NCBI GenBank assembly: GCA_963920665.1
Contig: OY987269.1
Location: forward strand, 3,040,501-3,104,500
From: Straminergon stramineum
Lineage: Eukaryota > Streptophyta > Bryopsida > Hypnales > Calliergonaceae
DNA length: 64,000 bases
Direction of reading: 5' to 3'
Below the pieces are notes generated by a model. The model was given only the letters and a program-made list of their open reading frames with translations, did no database searches and was not told the origin of the DNA. The position numbers were made by a program, and so were the translations under genes. Below, in pieces: positions 1 to 10,773 of the stretch; the first letter of the stretch is position 1, and the number at the start of each line of letters is the position of its first letter.

Positions 1-1414
1 GTTGAATGGACGCAGTAGGTAGCAACCACTAACTGTGGTTGAATTGAGGGCATGGTTTGGTGTCTGTATTTTCATGGGATTGAAGCAACAGCCCACAATT
101 AGATCTTATGGGTCTAAAAGAAGATTCTACGGATGCCCTATAATAAAACATGTCATGCGTCGCCCAAGATTTGAGCAAATTTTAGCATGCCTTCATTTAG
201 TGGATAACGAGATATTGGTTCATGACAAAACCGCCATTGGCTATGATAAGATAGGGAAGTGTCATTGGTTGATAGAGAGCTTCATACGTAGAGCTAAAGC
301 AACCTACAATTGTGACAAGCACTTGGCTTGTAATGAAATTATGGTGCCTTATAGGGGCCGTAGGTGTGACATAAAGCAATATATGAAGAACAAACCAATC
401 AAATACGGCATTAAAATCTGGTGTTGTGCAACTAGGAAATCTCGATATGTATACAATTTGATAGTCTATGAGGGGCGAAAGAATCAAAAGTTTGAAAAAG
501 ACTTAGGTTTGAATGTAATCGTGAAGCTAGTGCAAGACCTTACGCATCTAGGTCATGTAGTTGTTACTGATAGATTCTTTACCTCTCCCCGCTTGGCTGA
601 TGTTCTATTGTTGTTGGGAACTTGGTTGACTAGCACTGCAAAGCATAACCGTGTTGGTATGCCCAGTCATTTGGCACAATATTCCAATGCCGAATTGCCC
701 CGTGGCACGTTAGTAGTTGCAATGCATCGGTCACGACATATGGTAGCATGCGTGTGGTTCGATGGATGCCTAGTTTATCTGTTGAGCACTTCTTCAGACC
801 CTATGGCATTAGGGTGTACTTGTCTTCGATGGGTTGGAGGGGAAAGGTTGCCTTATCCCACATCACCCATGCAAGTAGAGTATCAAGATATAATGCATGG
901 TGTTGATATTGTTGACTAATGCCGTGTGGAATACACTGCTCAAATCATGTCCCACAAGTAGTGGCATCACCTTCTATTTTTCATTTTAGACACATCGCTG
1001 GGTAATGCGTATGTTTTATACAAGGCTCAATGGTCCTCTCTTTAGAACGTGGGACGCCGTAAGAAGCCTATGTCAAGAGCAGATTTCCACTATGATATAG
1101 TTGCATGGCTAATTGCTCCATCATTTAGGTTGGGGTGGATTGGGGGCCCATTCAACTTGCAAGACCATGGCATCCACGAGTTTGTGCCTGCAGGTGTTCA
1201 ATGAAAGAAGTGTAGACTATGTGGCTGGAAGCAAAACCATTACTGTCCCGGGTGTGCAGGTGCTTTCTTGTGTATAGGACATGCTACCACAAAGTGCACA
1301 CTGAGGCTAAGTACGCTGCAAGGATTTGGCTTCGGTGATGCCTTTAGTGATCTAATTGGTCGGAAGTGTTTCTACAGAGACATGATCGAAAGAGGGGAAC
1401 CACAATACTTTTAG
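1..1414 (+). pseudogene. piggyBac-type transposase remnant (DDE_Tnp_1_7), decayed
   Basis: The longest open stretch (35-919) encodes the core of a piggyBac transposase: an N-terminal MGLK motif, an EIMVPYRGRR block, VVVTDRFFTSPRL and GVDIVD near its end. In the same frame, after stop codons, follow CRVEYTAQIMSHK and a cysteine-rich C-terminal finger (C-x2-C, C-x2-C spacing, about 1210-1310), ending at 1412-1414. In-frame stops lie near 20, 917, 959 and 1203; those at 917, 959 and 1203 each look like one C-to-T or G-to-A change from a sense codon. The first catalytic Asp is Asn (residue 100 of the open stretch); the second (179) and third (291) are kept. The 5' end is cut by the window edge or lost. 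I see no terminal repeats or TTAA target site. The element cannot encode active transposase. The family call is firm; the element limits are not. Confidence 0.85.
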
Positions 1415-3996
1415 GAGTTCAAGATGGCATGACAGTGCCTCCCTCATCTCATCTCGAGGGGTAGTTTAGCAATGACCTAGTGTCATATTTAGCTTGGTTA
1501 GCATCGGATTAGTTGCCTATTGAACTTGTAAGTGATAGGAAACTGTGAGTAGAGACTTCTTCTATACCCACAATTTTTTGAACTTTTTGATGCAGTTCTT
1601 GAATTTGATCGATGTAATTGTGCACATTTTCATACGTGCAACAACAATTCAACATCAATTTTTTATAACATGTTGTGAAAATAAAAAACTGTGTAGGTAG
1701 CCGAAATGTCCTCGGCAGTGCTGGTAGAGTTAGTCTCTAACCACTTTTGTGTTCATGAGGCTTGGATCGACAAACGTCCACTAGATAAACACTCCATTTC
1801 GTAGATGCCGCCCAACAACCGTAGAGCTTCCATGCCTCCCCGCGCTTTTATAACCACACAGCTCTGTCTACTCAGCAAGTTGCTATGTAGCCCACCCGTT
1901 TGTTCCCCAGGTCTGATAGAATGCCTTGGTTGAGCAACATTCATGCTTGACTCCCGAAAAATCTAGATGGTGAAAGACCTTGCAATTTTTTCACACTCAT
2001 CGATGACTCCCTTGTATCATGTTCAACCGGTCAGATCTTAGTGCATGATTGTGCATTCATTTTGGCAAATTTTTGAATGACATGATTATCAAATGGCAGG
2101 GTTTGAGGTAGCTCTGTGAACTACATCGAGTACGACACAGTATTGTAGTTTCTATCATTTTTTCACTTCAACATGTTAGTTTACCTCAAGAGCTTCCCTT
2201 TGTTAGTGCAAGAACAATGCAAATTCATAAGTTTGTGGGGTGTACATGGCCCTCAATGAGAAGAAAACCCCATTTCTACGTGCAATTTCTTCACTCTTGA
2301 CAACATGTTTCCACACAAAAAAACATATGAAAAAAGAGAATCAACGGTTCAAAAATTTTCTCACTATCCTAGTCCTCCTTCAATTCTCCTTTGTACGGTT
2401 GGATGTACTTATCTAGCACTAGAATTGAGTAGAAAAAATTTCGAAAACGAAGTCCCACAAGAGTACATCTTTCAAGATCAGAAATCCGATGTTACTTAGG
2501 GGTTAAGGTGATGTATGTGCTTTTGTGGTTTGTCATTGTAAGGAAATTGAGCAAGGAACCACTACATTTGTTGTTTTCAGTATCATACGCATGCCACTTA
2601 TCTTGCATGGCACCACATTGCACAATGCCACTTACCGGTCACTTTTAATCTCAGCTGTCAGATCCTAATTGTAAGAGTTGCAAACTTGTCTTAACCCCTA
2701 AAGGAAGGATCAAGTGTACGTTTAGTGTATGCAAGAAATCTCAGGTAGGCTCCTATGAAGTCATTTTTAGTCAAATGTTCATGAAATTTGGACAGAATGT
2801 ATAATTGTGAATCCCCTTCCTGAAAATCTAATTTTTTTCCAATCAAGTGCCCGGATCAAAAGTTATGTTGTCCTGAACTTTTCGGGCAGCTCGGGCAACA
2901 TGTGCAAAACTCTTCCTGTGATTTTGAAATTTGGCAAGTGTGTAGCTTACATGATCCAAGATGCAAATGTAAAAAAAATAACCCTATTTAGTGTAAGAAT
3001 CTCATTCTAGTAGTTAAAGTTTGCAAGCCATGTTGGGCAAGGTTGGAAAAGAACTTTTTCACTTGACTTCAAATGTTATAATCTTTCAATCTGTGCAGTC
3101 AAAGTTTCTAAAAAAATTTCCACATGTTCTCAAAGAAGTCTAGCTCAAATTTTTACCCTTGAATTTTGAAAGAAAAACATTTTTTTTCATTTTTTTCTTG
3201 CTGCCCTAAAAAGTGGTAGTTTTTGACAATTTCTGCCCAAAATGTGCCTCGGTCCTTTAGGGGTTAATAATAATTTCATGTTCTTAACCCCTAAATTTCC
3301 TAAGCACCAAATTTTGGTGTAGCCAATACCTTGAAGTTAAATAAAACCTCACCACTTTGCTATTTTTAGTAGTTTATATTTTTGAAAAATTCTTCTTGAA
3401 GTCTAGTTTTAGCATCAAAAACTTGATTTTGAAAATGATTGAATATGATTTTTCTATTCAAGATTTTGTGCAAGGGTGTCCATGGCAATCTTGACTTTCT
3501 GTAATCATGTTGAGGGCTCTTGGAAATGAGCCTCCAATACACTAGATCTTGGAGATAATATTACATAAGAAATACATTTTAAAAAAAATTAATAGATTTT
3601 GCCAAGATATAAATTGGACGGGGTTATGCATGTTAGGCCCTTTAACCTCATATTGTTTTGGTGACCAAATTTTTAGATTTGATATGTAAGAAGAGGATTG
3701 AAAGACTACAAATTACTTTTGTAATTTTAACACCATCATGATCAAACATTATAATCTTTCAATCCATAAATGATATTGATGTGTTTTCTTTTCCTATTTG
3801 ATCTCTAGCATGTCTAGTTTGAATTCGTATGATTACAATTAAATAAATTGATACAACTTATCAAAGTGTCATCTTTTTGTTCAATTTAGAGCAAATTCCT
3901 AGAAGCTCAGAAAAGGCCTTGGGCATTTAGGGGTTGGATTTTTGCAACTGACTGAATTCCAGTTTTCTGAACGATTTGTTGAAGATCTTGTGATCA
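1415..3996. other. AT-rich intergenic sequence, no gene seen
   Basis: Short open frames here (for example 2305-2499 and 2807-3010) match no family I know and have no coding-like composition. The motif TTAACCCCTAAA or its complement recurs near 2497, 2693, 3257, 3285 and 3923. The part around 3060-3270 belongs to a dispersed repeat listed separately. Confidence 0.6.
3060..3270 (+). repeat. Dispersed repeat R3, copy 1
   Basis: About 200 bp that begins with a stretch on the pattern 'aatgttataatctttcaat', passes through homopolymer-rich sequence and ends in TTTAGGGGTTAA. Diverged relatives in the same order lie at about 33125-33335 and 50390-50600. It has no coding potential. It may be part of an old transposon or LTR; the class is unknown. 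Confidence 0.4.
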
Positions 3997-4005
3997 GTTG
4001 AGTGG
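3997..4005. repeat. 9-bp target site duplication, left copy
   Basis: GTTGAGTGG directly precedes the left TIR of the MULE and is repeated exactly at 5122-5130. It fixes the element boundaries. Confidence 0.9.
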
Positions 4006-5121
4006 GCAGGACGTTAAATCGTCCATTCGAAGGTGGGCCCGCCTGACGTGGCGCGCGGGCTGGACCACGGGGCCAGGTGACGACCCTGCGTCAAGCCGGC
4101 CCACCCCAAATGGAGCCCGACCCAGCCACTGCCACGGACTAGGTGACAGAAACCAGCGCAGCCTCGACGAAGACAGACCTTGACAGATGCGCAAGCGGCC
4201 CGACGAAACCAAATGAACGAACGGCCTCAAATTAACTTATCCCATATGCATTGCTGCACGCTCTTAGAATCTGTGTGTAAAAATAGCTCCACACTCATCG
4301 CTGAGGCACGTCAAACCATGTGCTTTGCACAGATTGTTCTGTTCTTCTACATAAACTAGAAGCATTTCGAAAGTTCTAGACCTTTCAAATATCCACTTAC
4401 AACATGCTAAACTAGACCAAACTACTTCTAGCGAAGATTGTCTGGAAAGCTGCATAATTCTCTGCTTCCAACTGAACAAGCTCTTTCATCAGGTCTTTTA
4501 ATTTCTTCTGCGATAATACTCGTAGTGACTGAGCAGATATTTGCTTCCGGATCAATTCACACTCATCCTTGTGTTGCCTCTCGATTTTCACCAGTTCAAG
4601 TTGCACTTTCAAATCCTCGATATTATGTTGTGCTAGTCCTAAATAACAGGTCGACCATACGTTAGGAATAAACCTTAACATACCGGTGTACCATTTGACC
4701 AGATGCAGGAATAACAACATTCGTGATGAAATTTAATCTTCGATCTTTGAATCGATGTCTTTCAACTCCAAGCTTCACATCACAACCAAGTTCCATCACG
4801 TAGTGAAAATTGTGTGTTCCCGACGAGGTGATAATCTGTTTATACACACAGATTCTAAGAGCGTGCAGCAATGCATATGGGATAACTTAAGTTACTTTGA
4901 AGCCATTCGCTCATCTAGTTTCGTCGGGCCACTCGCGCGTCCGCCAAGGTCTGTCTCCGTCAGGGCTGTGCTGGTTTCCGTCGCCTGGTCCGTGACAGAG
5001 GCCGGGTCGGGCTCCATTCGGGGTGGGCCGGCTTGACGCAGGGTCATCACCTGGCTCCGTGGTCCAGCCCGCACACCACGTCAGGCGGGCCCACCTTCAA
5101 ATGGACGATTTAACGTCCTGC
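4006..5121. mobile_element. Non-autonomous Mutator-like element (Pack-MULE type) with long TIRs
   Basis: The two ends are long imperfect inverted repeats: 4006-4279 and 4842-5121, about 275 bp each, starting GCAGGACGTTAAATCGTCCA and ending in its complement. The element is flanked by a perfect 9-bp direct repeat, GTTGAGTGG, at 3997-4005 and 5122-5130. Long TIRs with a 9-bp target duplication are the hallmark of Mutator-like elements. The arms are GC-rich while the flanks are AT-rich. The roughly 560-bp interior has no transposase but carries a host-gene-like fragment (see 4300-4720). Arm divergence suggests an insertion of some age, yet the target duplication is still perfect. Confidence 0.9.
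4300..4720 (-). pseudogene. Captured gene fragment resembling THO complex subunit 7 (THO7/Mft1)
   Basis: Inside the MULE, on the minus strand, an open stretch from about 4645 to 4412 reads IEDLKVQLELVKIERQHK, then ECELIRKQIS, then KDLMKELVQLEAEN. This has the order and spacing I recall from the coiled-coil part of plant and animal THOC7 (mRNA export, TREX complex). In another frame further downstream (4410-4330) RSRTFEMLLVYVEEQNN resembles the following THOC7 stretch (RKKQF.LLL.VV.EL), as if an exon junction or indel lay between. A candidate acceptor (CTAG) precedes the first piece. A further sense-oriented segment (4830-4665) I cannot assign. The copy lacks the rest of the gene and is probably non-functional. 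The assignment is from memory, without alignment. Confidence 0.55.
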
Positions 5122-5130
5122 GTTGAGTGG
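5122..5130. repeat. 9-bp target site duplication, right copy
   Basis: GTTGAGTGG directly follows the right TIR and is identical to 3997-4005. Confidence 0.9.
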
Positions 5131-5860
5131 CGTTCTGTCTTTTGTAAATGTGATTATTGGTTGTTAGGCAGACCTAATTTAAGTTACAGCGGTCGCTGAA
5201 AATATTTGGTTTTAGTTATATTTGTGTAAAATTGAAAAATTGAAAAAAGAAGAAGATATTTTGTTGACCGGAGTTTTTATCAATTAACTAATCAATTATT
5301 TTTGTGATAAATGGTGAATTGGTATGCCGTGAATTTGCAGGAGGTAAAGTAAATGGTTCTAACAAAAATATATTAATAGTGAATACAGTGAGTAATGACA
5401 ATGTACTGGACACTTAATCTTCCCTACAGTAAGGTATCTACAGTAAGTTACACCCAAATGCGTCCAAATAAGCAATTCAACATGATTCCCATCATTATAT
5501 TAAAAAACTATTTGTGGGGTCTTATTGGCAGTGAAAAGGGTTTTTTAGATTCTCTTAGAACGCATTTCGGGGACATTGTATGAATAAACTATGAGTTCTT
5601 AAAGTGGTTAAAGTAGGAATATCTAAATTTATCCCTTGGCTCTCATGAAAAGAGGTTGTACATTTTAGGCAAGAATTTGTACATGTTAGTTTTAGGGAGG
5701 GATCACAATTAGGTATTGTTATGTCATTGATTTGGGATGTGCTCTTGAGGTAGGCAAAATCCAATTGCTACATCTAACATTGTATCCAAATTTGACTTGT
5801 TGCATCCTTAGATAATGCAATAAAAATTGTACAAGGTTTGCATTATGACATTATAGTATA

Positions 5861-6140
5861 GAATTGTGGTTCAAAAGGTAGGTTGAAATTGGGTTAGAAA
5901 GGTACAATTTTATGAATTTGGTAAACACCAACATGCAATTTTGACATGTGATAGGTTTCATTTATTATTCTACAATATGATCTCGAAGGTCTCTAATGGA
6001 TAACCATTGCAAATGTGTTAATAGTGAATGAAGAAAGTTAGATTAGTGTCCAAATGTTGAAGAATAGTCTCTCATAAGGACAACAATGGGAAAGCTATAT
6101 GTTTTTTCAAAAAGAAGTTGATCAAAATTCATATAGAATA
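5861..6140 (+). repeat. Dispersed repeat R1, copy 1
   Basis: Diverged copy of a block also found at 11771-12090 and 13782-14050, all on the same strand. Shared landmarks in order: 'attggggttcaaag', a 'cattttatgaat' region, a 'gggttcattcattattatt' type stretch, and 'caatgggaagctatatg'. It is non-coding and its transposon class is unknown. Confidence 0.55.
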
Positions 6141-8127
6141 CAACATATTTGTTGTTGACATATGTGAGTTATTCAATAAGATGAATATTCAATATGATAC
6201 ACACACACACACAATACATGTGCACTTAGAAAATGCGTCATTCAAGATAATTGAGTATACAACAATTAAAGAGTCATAGCACTTCAATGCATTGGAGTGG
6301 ATATCCTACCTTTAGTGAACCTTTAAACATCCATTATCCTTTTAATTTGAAGTTATGGCATATTTCAACTTATATGTTCTTATAAAAATGTTGTTTCCCT
6401 TATTTTCATCTCATTGGTTATAAAAGAAGCTTGTATTTTAAAAAGAAAGTACTACTTTAGATGAATGGAAAATTGATTAGACAAATCTTTAGTTGCAACT
6501 AACACTCTCTTCATCATCTAAAAATGAACTTGGGGTACTCAAGGATTGATGATCAATACCACCGTCTATTGGCCACCTTTTGCAATCACTTTCTTGTAGG
6601 CACAAAATTATTTTTTGTCAAGCATTGTTTTCATTAGTAGATTTGTTAAATTTATATACTCTCTTGTTTCAAAATGAGAAAGTTTCCAATCCACCAATTG
6701 ATTTGTTATTAAAAAAAAGTACAAGTTTGTGTTATAAAACATCAAAGTTTTATTGGTAGATGTTCTAAATCGATCTTCAAAAACAATTAGGAGATGTACA
6801 TTGGATTGGCATTTGACCAAGTGGCATTTTTAGCCCTATTAGATTTATGTATCTCTTAGATTTTTAGCAATAACGTTGAAAGATAAAACAAATTGTCGAG
6901 GAACAAATTTTTAAAAATGTAGACTTATTTCCAACAAGCACATACATAGTGGGGTCAACTTTTATGTATCTTGGTGAACTAAATGAGTAAATTTGAGATT
7001 TAAAAAAAATAATTGAAAAATATAGGAAAAGAATCTCTCATTAAAATTAGTTTCCATTCATTTTAGAAAGTTAATCTTATATTAGCATCGTCAAAAATTT
7101 CATAGAATTGTGATTATGTTCACTCAAATACATTATTTTCTCTAAAGACATTACATATCCTAGTGTAGAAGTGTTCATGAAAAAGAGTGTCGTTGTTGGA
7201 ATTTTAAGCTATAAATTTTTCATGTATTCAAACATTTAGAAATAAAAAATTTCCAAAAGTTTAAGTCATTATAATATTTCTTAGATTTTGTATTAAATTT
7301 TGATACATCTATATATAGTTTATTCTAATTTTTAATCTATTTTTTTGTAAATATATAAATTTTTGTGAATGTGTTCAAAAGCCAAAAAAATTCAGATTTA
7401 GATATTAAAGAATTTTTAAATTTGAATTTAAATACGGGGCAATTTTTCATATCAAAGTTTGGATAGAGGTTGATCATAGAAATATTAGAAGGACAATTTT
7501 GAAATTCAAGATCTTTAAGATAATCAATTTTGACAAACTGAGAATTGTCTCCCTAGTTTATATATATAATTTCATTGTTCATTGTGATAATTATTTATTT
7601 TTAAATTTGGATTTAAAACTATTCCTTTTAACAAAAAGATTGTGTAGAAAGTGAACAAAGTTTTGCAAAATCTTTGTCCAAGAATTGATGCCCTCTATTG
7701 TACATTTGATCCAATGTATAGTCCATCGATGGTGATGCAATTGCCTTCTATTCCAAACATCATGGAATTGTAGGTACTACTACATACAAGGAAGTCCTTT
7801 TGTACTACAACAATATCTATGGGTGTAAATCTTTATGAACTTTGTAATCCAAAGTACAAATGTAGGCCACAATAATTACAATATTTGGTGTACTAGTAGA
7901 TATGCCCATTAGTTACAATAAGCAAAGACTACATAACGCTTCCTTCAATGTACCAATATTGAAAATATAAATGAATGGTATAAATGGGGGTGGATGCTTC
8001 TAGAGCCTTGTGTGATTCAAGTTTAAAATTTATTTTTAATTCCATAAAGGTTCAAAAATTATGAAATGACTAAGATTAGATGCCAATTTCATTTAATTGT
8101 TTCGAGGAAGATTTTTTGAAATAGATT

Positions 8128-8249
8128 TCAAGAAGTCAAACTCCCAATATTGCAAACTGGTTGGTAAATGGTTAATTTCTAGAATTTCTATCTTTTTGAT
8201 AGATAGTTCAAGAAGTCAATTGACTCCCAATATTGTAAATCAGTTGGTA
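8128..8249 (+). repeat. Local direct duplication of about 40 bp
   Basis: The block 'caagaagtcaaactcccaat' with its continuation to 'ggttggta' (8128-8166) recurs at 8208-8249 with a 4-bp insertion and a few substitutions. No function is apparent. Confidence 0.7.
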
Positions 8250-8370
8250 CATAATTACTTTATGGACTTCCTACAATCCTACCTTCCTATAAACAATGTA
8301 AGACATAATATTGTATGACCAAGCAATAGTCTTTCCTATGTTGGGAAGGTATTACTCTTTGCTAAGGTGG

Positions 8371-8590
8371 TTGACCCATTTTCAACCACTTAAGCAATTG
8401 AACATATTTGCAATATGGATTTGGAGGGTTTAGGAAAAAAATTCCATATGTAGAAGAATAGATTTGATAAGGATTTCATATTTAATTTTTTTTCCCTCAA
8501 AAACAAAAATAATATGAATTTTTTTTGTGAAGATTCCATTCAACCTATTCTTATTATATAGGTCTCCCTATTACCAACCAGAGATTGGTA
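8371..8590 (+). repeat. Dispersed repeat R2, copy 1
   Basis: Starts near 'caaccacttaagcaatt', runs through 'attccatat' and a 'gattccattcaacc' region, and ends near 'ggtctccctattaccaacca'. A diverged copy in the same orientation is at about 39345-39558. Non-coding. Confidence 0.5.
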
Positions 8591-9526
8591 CAAAATCAAT
8601 TTAAGTGATGATTGTGGGTTTCAATATACATGTTGTGACCATTCTATGCTTTCATTATACACTTCATGAACATTTCTCTTGCCCCTGCTCCCCTGTTGGT
8701 CGCAAAACTAGCATCTAAGTAGGCAATCAAGAGCATGACATCCTATACTTTGGAAACAAGGGTTAATTATGAGTGAGTTAGCTACCTCAAATACATGGGA
8801 GGGACTTATCAAATAATTCAAGGATCGGGGTTGGCTGAGGAGCCATATGAGACAATTTTGTTCAGTGAAGGAGTCTCCTTTTCAAGGATGCGAAAGGGAC
8901 CTCTGCTTCATTGGTAAACAATGTTATGGATGAGAGAGAGGCTGAGTTGGACTCAAAGCGCACTTTTTCAATAGCTTCTGAATTAGGTCTTCCTTCGCAC
9001 TGTCTGGCAGCTTCCCACTGGCAGGGAGAGCCCGAGTCCACCCACCTGTCTCATAGTTGCATCAGTAAAAGACCGGGCAGATTCCATGAGGAATCCAAAA
9101 ATGCCAATTATAGCAATCATGCTCCGTCAGCAACTGCAGCAGGTCAGAGATTTCGTGAACTCGTGATTGCGAAAAGACCACTCCAGTCAAGGGACAAATT
9201 GCAGCGAATTGGAATTGTTGGCAATTGAGGTGCAAGTAGAAGAAATTCTGCGTTCGCAGTGAGATTGAATGCTGAAGACGCTAATTCAGAGTGACGACGT
9301 GTGCAACAGAGCTTGCGAGATCGTCGGTCGTAGTGGGGTTTTTGTCCAGCATGTTGGACAATTTGGTTACGCTATCTTCAGGAATTTCAGGAGAGTGGTA
9401 GGACGGAATCCCGTATTCGCGAGATAGAGAGCTGAATCCACAAATTTAGAGTTGCGAAATGTGCACCTGAGCTTTTGAGTTTTCTGAAGTGGTGTAGGCG
9501 CATTTTGCTGCTAGGAATTCTCAGGG

Positions 9527-10375
9527 ATGGCGCAGGAGCCGTCAATTGCTGCCGCCGCTGGACACATATGGCGGAACGTGTTTTGGGAAGACTTCACAGA
9601 TCCAGACTGTTTGGCGAAGAATTTCCGTCATCCGATGGGGAAGGGCAAGTGGAAGTGGGACGCGAAGTCGAACAAAGAGATTCACTGGGAGCCAGCCTGC
9701 GCGCAGATCGTGAACGACCACGGTAAGCCCATCCTCCGCGTCTGCGTGTTCTCCGACTGGTTTCACCGCATCGACAGGCTCGCAACTAAGAAACAATTCG
9801 GGTACGGCTACTACCAATCCCGCTGCCGCTTCAAAGGCGCAGAAGGGATGCACAGCGCGTTCTGGCTGCTTCCCGAAGGCATGTGGGACAATCCCGTGCC
9901 GCCAGGGGAGATTCAGGGCGGAATCGAGGTGGACGTGGTGGAGCATCGCGGGAGGGATGGCAGCGGCGCCGACATTTCCAGGCAGGGCAACACGGCGGTG
10001 CACTGGGGCGGGTACGGTGCGCACCACCGTTCCGTGGCGTACAAGCAGATGGGCTTGCCGGACGCGCCCGCGGCGTGGGCGACGTTCGGGTTGCTGCACG
10101 AGCCGGGAGGGATGAAGTGGTACTGGAACGGGCACGAAGTGAACCACACCAATGTGTGGTCGCCCATGCCGAACTCGATCTACTTCTCCACGGAAGTGAA
10201 TGAGAGCGGCGGGTGGGCAGGACAAGACATGGGCAGCTATGGACCGCTGGAGAATCCCGCGGGCTGGATCGAAATCGACCACTGCGGATTCTGGGAGCAT
10301 TGCGTTCACGACGAATCGGATACTCTCCAGTTAAGTGCCGCAACCTCCTACCGACACCCCGCTCACGAATCTTAA
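9527..10375 (+). CDS. Glycoside hydrolase family 16 protein, bacterial/laminarinase-type active site
   Basis: A single intronless frame of 282 residues. The catalytic motif EVDVVE (Glu134, Asp136, Glu139) is of the E-x-D-x-x-E form with the beta-bulge residue, typical of laminarinases, agarases and bacterial GH16. Plant xyloglucan endotransglucosylases have the shorter E-x-D-x-E. Nearby aromatic stretches (GYGYYQSRCRFKGAEGMHSA, HWGGYGAHH, MKWYWNGHEV) fit the GH16 jelly-roll beta-glucanase fold and its carbohydrate cleft. The protein most likely cleaves a beta-glucan or related polysaccharide, but the substrate cannot be told. No signal peptide is visible, so secretion is unclear. The start at 9527 is the first ATG of the frame. 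The gene is much more GC-rich than its flanks and lacks introns, which would fit horizontal origin or retroposition; this is inference. Confidence 0.85.
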   Translation: MAQEPSIAAAAGHIWRNVFWEDFTDPDCLAKNFRHPMGKGKWKWDAKSNKEIHWEPACAQIVNDHGKPILRVCVFSDWFHRIDRLATKKQFGYGYYQSRCRFKGAEGMHSAFWLLPEGMWDNPVPPGEIQGGIEVDVVEHRGRDGSGADISRQGNTAVHWGGYGAHHRSVAYKQMGLPDAPAAWATFGLLHEPGGMKWYWNGHEVNHTNVWSPMPNSIYFSTEVNESGGWAGQDMGSYGPLENPAGWIEIDHCGFWEHCVHDESDTLQLSAATSYRHPAHES

Positions 10376-10770
10376 CACACTTCGCAAACGCCATGGTGAT
10401 TTCTCACAAATCACCTGTAAAAATTTACAAATCATGTGATCTGCTGTTTAAAAAAATGCTAGTTTTAGGGTTTGCCGTTCCGAATTCCCTTTCTTTTGCA
10501 CGTGTTTTGCCTTTTGACGCGATGCGGGAAAATTTACATGTCATATCATGCATACTTCAAAAAAATACAGGGTTTCAGTGTTAAATATTTTGAATTCTCG
10601 TTGTTTTGATTTGCTCAAATTTCGTTTCGCCTCTTGACGCGTTGCCAGAAATTTTCTTCGTGTAAAATCCCCCTTGCAGTTCTCAGATAAGCGCTACAAT
10701 ACCCTACCGGGACCCCGCTCTCACGTCCCATGACCCTTCCTCTCACGACCTTTTTCTCCCCCACACTTTC
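10376..10770. repeat. Degenerate duplicated blocks downstream of the GH16 gene
   Basis: The GH16 C-terminal coding end (10330-10366, 'taagtgccgcaacctcctac' and 'accccgctcacg') is echoed at 10688-10725 ('taagcgctacaataccctac', 'accccgctctcacg'). The block 'ttttgccttttgacgcgatg' (about 10508) is echoed near 10626 ('cgcctcttgacgcgttgcc'). This looks like a partial tandem duplication of the 3' part of the locus, now diverged. Confidence 0.45.
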
Positions 10771-10773
10771 ACA

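Larger units (their letters stand above)
5131..8910. other. AT-rich gene-poor stretch with old repeats
   Basis: No open frame here shows a recognisable domain. It contains one copy of dispersed repeat R1 (about 5861-6140), a short CA run near 6199-6213, a duplicated 40-bp block (8128-8249) and one copy of repeat R2 (about 8371-8590). Confidence 0.6.

Noticed and set aside
6199..6213. CA microsatellite
   Set aside because: Short and ordinary; no further meaning.
8911..9228. Open frame of 105 residues upstream of the GH16 gene
   Set aside because: No domain, uneven composition, and it lies where the GH16 promoter and leader would be. It may be transcribed leader, not a protein.
9542..10309. 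255-residue minus-strand frame opposite GH16, and other long frames across the same region
   Set aside because: Shadows of the GC-rich GH16 coding sequence; the plus-strand frame has the catalytic motif.
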